Shown here piece after piece: positions 5,265 through 10,254 of a DNA stretch of 14,389 nt. Numbering within the stretch: position 1 is the stretch's first letter; each line of letters opens with the position of its first letter. The notes beneath the pieces were generated by a model. That model did no database searches, had not been told where the DNA came from, and saw only the letters and a list, made by a program, of their open reading frames with translations. The position numbers were made by a program, and so were the translations under genes. This DNA is from Candidatus Nomurabacteria bacterium (GTDB taxonomy: Bacteria > Patescibacteriota > Minisyncoccia > Phycocordibacterales > UBA9973), in contig CALQZZ010000006.1 of NCBI GenBank assembly GCA_943350065.1, positions 1 through 14,389 of the forward strand, read 5' to 3'.

Positions 5265-6116
5265 TTATTTGTATATAAAATTATTCCCATCTCCTTTAAA
5301 TACAATAGTGCCGAGGAGGTCTGTGCGGAGGGTTTTGATATTGAAGGAATTTAGAGTGTCGAGAGTTTCTTTGTGAGGGTGACCGTATTTGTTATCTTTA
5401 CCGACGGATATGACGGTATATGTAGGGTCGACGGCTTTTACAAATGCAGAAGATGTAGAAGTGCGGGAGCCGTGATGCCCGACTTTTAAAATATCAGATT
5501 TTAAAAGTCGGGCTGGGTTTTCAGACAATACTATTCCTTCTGTCGACTGTGTCGCATCCCCTGTCAGCATAACAGAATTATTTCCATATGAAAGTCTAGC
5601 CACTATTGAGCCATCATTACTAGTCCAAGTAGACACATCACGATCAGGGAATAAAATATTTACATATGCACCAGAACCGAGATTTAATTTCATCCCTCTT
5701 CGAGCGATTATTTTTTTCACATGTTTTTCTGTCACAAGTTGCTCCACTGTCGCATAAGTTTTTGAAGGATTAAAAGTTCCCGGCTCGATAATATAATCCA
5801 CATCATAATTTTTTAAAATATCTATAAATCCTCCTATATGGTCCGCATCAGGATTCGTAATCATTATCGCATCGATATGCTTATCATATAGTGGCATCAC
5901 TTTAGATAGTGGAGCCATTATTTTATGTATCGGCCCGCCGTCCACTAGCATTTGCACACCAGATGGCGACTCGATAAATAGCCCGTCCCCTTGGCCTATA
6001 TCCAAGACTGAAAAAATCAGCATTCTATGGCTATTTTGATAGTCTGTATAAAATAGAAAAATATTAAATACCAAGAGAAAGGCAACGAAAATAATTAAAA
6101 AATACTTCCGAAACAT
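5265..6116 (-). CDS. Stand-alone ComEC-type metallo-beta-lactamase-fold hydrolase
   Basis: This 283-aa protein corresponds to the C-terminal metallo-beta-lactamase domain of ComEC/Rec2, thought to degrade the non-transported DNA strand during uptake. Here it is anchored separately by one N-terminal membrane helix (about residues 5-23), so the enzymatic domain is probably outside the membrane. Motifs: LDIGQGDG (38-45), LVDGG (57-61), the metal loop TNPDADHIGG (87-96), LTGDA (184-188) and VGHHGSRTS (212-220). In the loop the first His of a canonical HxHxDH motif is Asn (88), a change often seen in this ComEC-type branch; Asp90, Asp92 and His93 remain. It could alternatively act as an independent nuclease or phosphodiesterase. 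ATG 6116 is only 14 bases from the divergent sod start, and its -10 box implies a leaderless mRNA. Confidence 0.88.
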   Translation of the reverse strand: MFRKYFLIIFVAFLLVFNIFLFYTDYQNSHRMLIFSVLDIGQGDGLFIESPSGVQMLVDGGPIHKIMAPLSKVMPLYDKHIDAIMITNPDADHIGGFIDILKNYDVDYIIEPGTFNPSKTYATVEQLVTEKHVKKIIARRGMKLNLGSGAYVNILFPDRDVSTWTSNDGSIVARLSYGNNSVMLTGDATQSTEGIVLSENPARLLKSDILKVGHHGSRTSTSSAFVKAVDPTYTVISVGKDNKYGHPHKETLDTLNSFNIKTLRTDLLGTIVFKGDGNNFIYK

Positions 6117-6118
6117 GC

Positions 6119-6124
6119 TATAAT
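6119..6124 (+). promoter_or_regulatory. Extended -10 of sod (leaderless)
   Basis: TGC-TATAAT, a consensus extended -10 (TATAAT at 6119-6124), is followed by six bases and ATG 6131. The transcription start would fall on the A of the start codon. No good -35 is visible, as is common with an extended -10. Confidence 0.6.
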
Positions 6125-6151
6125 TTTACCATGACAAAATTTAATGAACAA
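6123..6151 (-). promoter_or_regulatory. Promoter of the ComEC-type hydrolase gene (leaderless)
   Basis: Minus strand: TTGTTC (6151-6146), 17-base spacer and TAAAAT (6128-6123) with TGG before it; six bases then ATG 6116. The -35 lies inside the sod coding region and the two opposing -10 boxes overlap, so the two genes are probably transcribed in competition. Confidence 0.55.
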
Positions 6152-6739
6152 AAATTTAACATAGGAGAATTAAAAGGTATCAGTGCGAAAAATATCGAAG
6201 AGCATTTAAAACTTTATAGTGGCTATGTAAAAAACGTAAACAGTAATATAGAAAAAATGAGTAGTTTATCTGAAGGAATGTTTAAAAATGGCGAAGATAA
6301 TTCATATCTTATCGCCGAACTCTTCCGCCGTTTTTCTTTCGAATACAATGGTATGAGAAATCATGAAGTGTATTTCAATTCCCTTTCTGGTGGACCAAAA
6401 GCCCTCAATCCTGAAAGTGAACTCGCTAAAAAAATAAATCTCGACTGTATGTCATATGATATTTTTATGATGGGATTTAAAAACATCGCTATGACTCGTG
6501 GAATCGGCTGGGCAGTGCTTTGGTATGATAGAAAAGAAGATAAGCTTCTCGCTTCATGGGTAGACGAACAACATCTCGGTCAGCTTAATGGTTGTGATAT
6601 GATCCTCGCTATCGATATGTGGGAACATGCTTATGTATATGATTATCCTACTTCTGAAAAGAAAAAGTATGTAGAAGCTTTTTTTGAAAATCTAAATTGG
6701 GAAGTTATTGAACAAAATTATTTAAAAGCAAAAAATTAG
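6131..6739 (+). CDS. Superoxide dismutase, Fe/Mn family
   Basis: This enzyme disproportionates superoxide to oxygen and peroxide, in the cytoplasm (no signal peptide). The 202-aa length is normal. All four metal ligands can be placed: His25 (IEEHLKLYSGYV), His78 (RNHEVYF), Asp162 and His166 (IDMWEHAYVYDY); the active-site Tyr is Tyr32. The usual KHH before that Tyr is replaced by LYS. At the second-sphere position the N-terminal side has Gly (where Fe-SODs carry Gln). The C-terminal side has GluGlnHis (146-148), which resembles the Mn-SOD placement of the water-binding Gln, so Mn or cambialistic use is plausible but not certain. It sits on the opposite strand between the two halves of comEC. 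The mRNA is probably leaderless. A terminator follows. Confidence 0.93.
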   Translation: MTKFNEQKFNIGELKGISAKNIEEHLKLYSGYVKNVNSNIEKMSSLSEGMFKNGEDNSYLIAELFRRFSFEYNGMRNHEVYFNSLSGGPKALNPESELAKKINLDCMSYDIFMMGFKNIAMTRGIGWAVLWYDRKEDKLLASWVDEQHLGQLNGCDMILAIDMWEHAYVYDYPTSEKKKYVEAFFENLNWEVIEQNYLKAKN

Positions 6740-6751
6740 TAAGAACAAAAT

Positions 6752-6782
6752 AGACTTATGAAAAAATCTACAAGTCTTTTTT
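6752..6782. terminator. Bidirectional terminator between sod and comEC
   Basis: AGACTT (6752-6757) pairs with AAGTCT (6772-6777), followed by TTTTT on plus and ATTTTGTT on minus. The comEC stop codon (6770-6768) lies in the loop. The stem is short (6 bp), so strength is moderate. Confidence 0.6.
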
Positions 6783-8090
6783 GTTTATAAATCTTTTTTT
6801 AAGACTCTTCCAGAACAATTTATAAAAGAAAAATAGATAAATTAAAACTACTAAAACTAGTGGGAAATTTGGAATTGCAAAAGATGCAAAAGGTAGATGT
6901 GAGAAAAAAGCTATAGTTCCGAGTTCATAATGTAAAAATGCATATGAAATATAGCCAAATGGAATAGCGAGCAGAAAGAAAATAAGACCGAAGAATCCAG
7001 TAACGAAGCCGAGGATCATCGTGAGTGGAATAAAAGGTAAAATTAAAATATTTGCCGGTAATGCGACGACGGACAGATTCCCCATTTGGTAAAGAATAAA
7101 TGGCGTGACAAAAACATAAGCAGAAAAAGTCACACATACGATATCACGAAGCCAAGCCCATTTAATAAAGTAAAAATATTGCTCGAGTTTTGGTGATAAA
7201 AATATCACAGCGATAGTGGCTAGAAATGAAAGCTGAAACGAGACGTCGTAAACCAGAAGTAACGGATTTATTAAAATCATAATTATTCCAGCGAAGACAA
7301 GCGCTCGACCGGCGTCATAATTCCTGCCGGTCGCGCGAGCATAGAGTGCAAGCACAGCCATAATCCCCGCTCTGATAGCTGTACTAGACCCTCCAGTCAT
7401 AAGCACAAATAAAATAATAGAAAATATTCCAATACCAATTCCGAAATTTTTCGGCACAAAAGAAATAGCACCGAATATTTTCATAATCCATTCAGCGACT
7501 ATCGTGACATTGTATCCAGAAAGCGCCACGATATGTATCGTACCAGTATTCACGAAGCTCTGGCGAAGGGCTTGTGAGAATGAAGACTTCTCACCTAATA
7601 TCAATCCACCCATCAGAAGTGACTCGGGCTCTGGTATCGCTCTATTCATTTTTTCTAAAAACTTTTCTTTAGCAGAAAATAAAATGCTTTTCAAAAAGTT
7701 CCCATGACCTCTAGAAAGTATTTCTATCCTTGGATTTTTCATTAAAAAATAAATCCCATCTTTTTTTAAATAATTTATATAATCAAAAGTTTTACCTTGA
7801 TCTGTCTCAAAATTATCTGGCTTCTCCAGCATTCCGGAGAATTTGATTTCATCGCCGTATTTATAGTCAGTAAATAGATCTGTAGTGATTAAAACATCTA
7901 CTCCTTTCATAACCTCAACAGTGAGTTTCTGATTTGTCTCTCTTATGTTTGGCTCGTCTTGTATCACACTCGTCCCAGAAAAAAATCCCAACTTTATGTC
8001 AGGATCTTTTTTAGTAAAAACAATATAAAATCTTATTACTGTCACAATTACTAATATGATTAATAAATATGAAGTAAATTTTTTTCGCAT
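6768..8090 (-). CDS. comEC: ComEC/Rec2 DNA-uptake channel, without the beta-lactamase domain
   Basis: ComEC forms the inner-membrane channel through which single-stranded DNA enters during natural transformation. The 440-aa product has a first membrane helix (about 7-25), an OB-like soluble domain (about 35-125, DUF4131-type, ending FDYINYLKKDGIYF), then the Competence domain. The latter carries the signature HIVALSGYNVTI (186-197), a GGSSTAIRAGIMA segment (about 234-246) and about eight further membrane helices to residue 425. Full-length ComEC proteins (about 750 aa) continue into a metallo-beta-lactamase domain; here that domain is a separate gene at 5265-6116, with sod in between. ATG 8090 follows the rnhA stop by one base, so the two are co-transcribed and probably translationally coupled. 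Confidence 0.93.
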   Translation of the reverse strand: MRKKFTSYLLIILVIVTVIRFYIVFTKKDPDIKLGFFSGTSVIQDEPNIRETNQKLTVEVMKGVDVLITTDLFTDYKYGDEIKFSGMLEKPDNFETDQGKTFDYINYLKKDGIYFLMKNPRIEILSRGHGNFLKSILFSAKEKFLEKMNRAIPEPESLLMGGLILGEKSSFSQALRQSFVNTGTIHIVALSGYNVTIVAEWIMKIFGAISFVPKNFGIGIGIFSIILFVLMTGGSSTAIRAGIMAVLALYARATGRNYDAGRALVFAGIIMILINPLLLVYDVSFQLSFLATIAVIFLSPKLEQYFYFIKWAWLRDIVCVTFSAYVFVTPFILYQMGNLSVVALPANILILPFIPLTMILGFVTGFFGLIFFLLAIPFGYISYAFLHYELGTIAFFSHLPFASFAIPNFPLVLVVLIYLFFFYKLFWKSLKKRFINKKDL

Positions 8091-8091
8091 T

Positions 8092-8559
8092 TTAGTGCTG
8101 AATTAATTTAATAGGTTCATTATCTGCAAAGCTTGTAGCTATCACATCTGCACGCTCGTTCCACTCTATACCAGCGTGACCCTTCACATAAGTCCATTTT
8201 ATTTTGAAAAGTTTTGTTAGTTCAAAAAGCTCTTCCCAAAGCTCTTGGTTCACCACTGGCTTCTTTGCAGCATTTCGCCAATTATTTTTCTGCCAATTAA
8301 AAATCCATTCTGTAATTCCCAAGATCACATATTTTGAATCGGAAAATATTTCTATATGTCCGTCATACTTAATTTTCTTTAAATATTTTAGCCCTCCGAT
8401 AGGTGCAGAAAGCTCCATTTGGTTATTTGTCGCTTTGTCTGACCCTCTACCGAGCTCGTGTACTTTTTTACCATCAATAACGATAGCCCCCCATCCCGCA
8501 GGACCCGGATTGCCCCTCGCCGCCCCATCTGTATAAATAATAATTTTTTCTGTATGCAT
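8092..8559 (-). CDS. rnhA: Ribonuclease HI
   Basis: RNase HI cleaves the RNA strand of RNA-DNA hybrids (R-loops, primers). The 155-aa length is typical. Catalytic residues are all visible: Asp11 in IYTDGAARGNPGPAGWG, Glu49 in NNQMEL, Asp74 in FSDSKYV and Asp138 in WNERAD, plus the loop His128 (KGHAG). The basic handle helix WQKNNWRNAAKK of E. coli-type enzymes is present. There is no N-terminal hybrid-binding domain. The start ATG 8559 follows the upstream transglutaminase-like gene by six bases and the stop abuts comEC, making a three-gene operon 9039-6768. No Shine-Dalgarno is visible. Confidence 0.97.
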   Translation of the reverse strand: MHTEKIIIYTDGAARGNPGPAGWGAIVIDGKKVHELGRGSDKATNNQMELSAPIGGLKYLKKIKYDGHIEIFSDSKYVILGITEWIFNWQKNNWRNAAKKPVVNQELWEELFELTKLFKIKWTYVKGHAGIEWNERADVIATSFADNEPIKLIQH

Positions 8560-8565
8560 ATAAAA

Positions 8566-9039
8566 TTATGAATTTTTACTTGTAGAATCTTTATAATACT
8601 CATCTTGAAAAGTAGAACCTTTTTGTCCAATATCCTCAAGAAACTTTTCTGCAAATGGATCAAAAATTTCCCATTTTTTATCAATTTTTACATCAAGATA
8701 AGTGTGACCAACACCTCCAACATAACCAGTTTTAAAAACTGTTTCCATTCCAACTTTATTTAAAACAACTTGTCCAACAACATGCCACTCAACACACACT
8801 CCATATTTATCATTAAACACAGTAGAAAGTGTTTTTGTTTTATCTTGGTCCCAAATTCTTTTCTGTATATCATCTGGAACTTTTCCTTTTGGATTTAATG
8901 CATTTTTAAGATTTTTTCTTAAAAACTCTCGAGTGGCTTCAAGTTGTTCTCTTTTAGACTTCCACATAATATTCTCAGCAAATTTCTCAACAATAGCGAC
9001 TTGATCAATTTCGATATTTTCTATCCTAAATTTTTCCAT
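8566..9039 (-). CDS. Transglutaminase-like (Cys-His-Asp) protein, 157 aa
   Basis: I recognise the fold signature but not the specific family. The protein starts MEKFRIENIEIDQ, with a helical N-terminal half (about 10-70). A block typical of transglutaminase-like cysteine proteins follows: KYGVCVEWHVVGQVV with Cys82, then GHTYLDVKI with His112, then KKWEIFDPF with Asp127. The order, spacing and the aromatic-Asp-Pro context match the Cys-His-Asp triad of that superfamily, whose members are proteases, peptide N-glycanases or transferases. There is no signal peptide, so it is probably cytoplasmic. The start is ATG 9039, not the in-frame ATG at 9111, because a consensus -10 lies between them, six bases ahead of 9039. 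It is first in the operon with rnhA and comEC and divergent from the Cas2-like regulator. Substrate is unknown. Confidence 0.7.
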   Translation of the reverse strand: MEKFRIENIEIDQVAIVEKFAENIMWKSKREQLEATREFLRKNLKNALNPKGKVPDDIQKRIWDQDKTKTLSTVFNDKYGVCVEWHVVGQVVLNKVGMETVFKTGYVGGVGHTYLDVKIDKKWEIFDPFAEKFLEDIGQKGSTFQDEYYKDSTSKNS

Positions 9040-9045
9040 ATTTTT

Positions 9046-9074
9046 ATTATACCAAATAAAAACTACATGCAAAA
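9046..9074 (-). promoter_or_regulatory. Promoter of the transglutaminase-like/rnhA/comEC operon (leaderless)
   Basis: TGG-TATAAT (TATAAT at 9051-9046) on the minus strand; six bases then ATG 9039, predicting a start on the initiation codon. The -35 is TTTTGC (9074-9069) with 17-base spacing. It overlaps one arm of the palindrome at 9072-9113. Confidence 0.65.
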
Positions 9075-9113
9075 TGTTAAGTAACTCTGCTATAGCAAAA
9101 AGACTTAACATTT
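9072..9113. promoter_or_regulatory. Three-part palindromic operator candidate
   Basis: AAATGTTAAGT (9072-9082) and ACTTAACATTT (9103-9113) form a perfect 11-bp inverted repeat. Exactly at its centre lies a second palindrome TGCTATAGCA (9088-9097); both share the axis 9092.5. The arms cover the -35 boxes of both divergent promoters. The arm centres are 31 bp apart, about three helical turns, as expected for a dimeric winged-helix repressor bound on one face. The obvious candidate ligand is the product of the adjacent gene at 9140. Confidence 0.55.
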
Positions 9114-9133
9114 AAATAAACCTATACTATAAT
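9105..9133 (+). promoter_or_regulatory. Promoter of the Cas2-like regulator gene (leaderless)
   Basis: TTAACA (9105-9110), 17-base spacer, TATAAT (9128-9133), then six bases to ATG 9140. The -35 lies within the right arm of the palindrome, so a protein bound there would block transcription. Confidence 0.7.
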
Positions 9134-9139
9134 TAAATT

Positions 9140-9619
9140 ATGAAACTAATAGAAAAAATTTTAGAGACCTTGGAAAATACTTCCCCTTCTTATAAGGGTA
9201 CAAAAGTAAATATTTTTGGTTTACCAAAATTTAAAAAAGAATCTTATGGAAATATACGTTCAACTCTTTCATATATGAAAACAAAAGGTCTAATTGAAAA
9301 TAGTGATAAAGGTTGGCACTTAACTACTGCTGGTAAAAATTACATGAAAAAGAAAGCAGAGTCACTGGTGCAATTTGAGTATCATTTTTCAAGCGATACA
9401 CCAAAAAACTTAATTGTAATGTTTGATATTCCAGAAACACAAAAAACTGAGCGTGAATGGTTCCGCTGGCACTTGAAAAAGTTTAATTACACAATGATCC
9501 AGCGAAGTGTCTGGGTTGGACCTTCCCCACTACCAAAAGAATTTATGGAATATCTAAAAAAGATCCATTTAAAAGATGCTGTAAAAACTTTTAAATTAGC
9601 GAGAGCTTATAAAAAGTGA
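9140..9619 (+). CDS. Winged-helix/Cas2-like protein (PaaX-type architecture)
   Basis: The 159-aa product has two parts. Residues 1-75 look like a winged helix-turn-helix: helix 1 KLIEKILETLEN, a recognition-helix region NIRSTLSYMKTKGLIE (about 38-53), then a wing KGWHLTTAGKNYM. Residues 91-159 have the Cas2 ferredoxin-like pattern: a first strand LIVMFDIPE with Asp96, a helix REWFRWHLKKFNY, then MIQRSVWVGP, as in Cas2 and the C-terminal domain of the PaaX repressor. There is no CRISPR array and no cas1 nearby, so a transcriptional regulator is more likely than an adaptation nuclease. It is divergent from the transglutaminase-like operon with a symmetric palindrome between. The mRNA is probably leaderless. 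Family assignment is by motif; role is inferred. Confidence 0.75.
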   Translation: MKLIEKILETLENTSPSYKGTKVNIFGLPKFKKESYGNIRSTLSYMKTKGLIENSDKGWHLTTAGKNYMKKKAESLVQFEYHFSSDTPKNLIVMFDIPETQKTEREWFRWHLKKFNYTMIQRSVWVGPSPLPKEFMEYLKKIHLKDAVKTFKLARAYKK

Positions 9620-9648
9620 TTTAGACTATAACTGTAAGTATTACAAAA

Positions 9649-10077
9649 TTATTTATTTTTATTGTTCAACTTTTCTATTAATTCTTCAGATTTTTTATTA
9701 AATTTCTGATAATTATTAATGGCTAAATTTTTTTGAATCTCTTCAAATATTTCTGTTTTTCCAGCATTTTCAGCAAGAACTTTCAATGGCGCTATTTTAT
9801 CATTCACAGCCAACATAAAATTCATGTCATATTCAAAAGCACGAATATCATCAAATAATTTTGAATAATCTTCTTTTTTGAAACTATTAAGTCTTACTTG
9901 AAGTGCCTCTAATTTAGCTTCTTGCGCATTAATCAACATTGGCATTTCTTGTGAAATTTTCTGTCGAGCATTGTCGAACTCTTTTTCACTATTTTCAATT
10001 TTTACCTGACTAACCTTTTCCTCTATTACATCTTTGGTTGATTTATCTGTTGAGTTATTTTGAAATGATTCTTTCAT
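9649..10077 (-). CDS. Hypothetical helical protein, 142 aa
   Basis: I do not recognise it. It starts MKESFQNNSTDKSTKDVIEE, with a polar, Ser/Thr/Asn-rich and probably disordered first 30 residues. The rest is a charged, heptad-like sequence likely to form coiled coil or helical bundle (for example NAQEAKLEALQVRLNSFKK about 50-68, and the Lys/Glu/Asn-rich C-terminus). There are no Cys residues, membrane segments or catalytic motifs. It has a very good promoter with an AG dinucleotide run in the spacer. It converges on the Cas2-like gene with 29 bases between stop codons and no hairpin there. It lies downstream of recJ behind two hairpins, so it is a separate transcript. Confidence 0.7.
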   Translation of the reverse strand: MKESFQNNSTDKSTKDVIEEKVSQVKIENSEKEFDNARQKISQEMPMLINAQEAKLEALQVRLNSFKKEDYSKLFDDIRAFEYDMNFMLAVNDKIAPLKVLAENAGKTEIFEEIQKNLAINNYQKFNKKSEELIEKLNNKNK

Positions 10078-10108
10078 ATATTTTTATATGTTATTTAGTA
10101 ATACACAA

Positions 10109-10137
10109 ATAATACTCTCTCTCTCTTGTTTCGTCAA
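10109..10137 (-). promoter_or_regulatory. Promoter of the 142-aa gene with AG repeat in the spacer
   Basis: TTGACG (10137-10132), 17-base spacer and TATTAT (10114-10109) on the minus strand. The spacer holds six AG units (10126-10115) directly before the -10. A change in repeat number would alter the -35/-10 spacing. The leader is about 25 nt; a second TATAAA (10088-10083) just ahead of the ATG is a less likely alternative. Confidence 0.65.
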
Positions 10138-10148
10138 TAGTTACAAAA

Positions 10149-10166
10149 TACCCTTATAGAAGGGTA
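10149..10166 (-). terminator. Second hairpin downstream of recJ
   Basis: TACCCTT and AAGGGTA form a 7-bp stem with a 4-nt loop; ATTTTGT follows on the minus strand. It is a possible back-up terminator for recJ, or an operator element just upstream of the promoter of the 142-aa gene. Confidence 0.4.
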
Positions 10167-10176
10167 GAATGTAGCA

Positions 10177-10218
10177 AAAAGTATACATATTCTGCGATAG
10201 CAGATTTTGTATACTTTT
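10177..10218. terminator. Long hairpin terminator of recJ
   Basis: The left arm (10177-10195) and right arm (10200-10218) pair over 17 of 19 positions (AAAAGTATACA/TGTATACTTTT, then TCTGC/GCAGA) around a GATA loop, with only two T-T mismatches. T-tracts flank it on both strands. It starts 37 bases after the recJ stop. The stem is longer than usual for a simple terminator. Confidence 0.6.
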
Positions 10219-10254
10219 GTTTTTAAGAGTGCTTAAGTTTTTTAATTTAGTTTA

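Noticed and set aside
5265..6116. Frameshift or break of a full-length comEC
   Set aside because: The hydrolase has its own membrane anchor, start codon and promoter and is separated by an intact opposite-strand gene, so it is a genuine separate gene rather than a broken one.
8388..8684. 98-aa frame overlapping rnhA and the transglutaminase-like gene
   Set aside because: It overlaps two well-supported genes in another frame and shows no family features of its own.
9140..9619. Cas2-like domain as evidence of a CRISPR-Cas system
   Set aside because: No repeat-spacer array and no cas1 or effector gene is present; the N-terminal winged helix and divergent operator fit a PaaX-type regulator.
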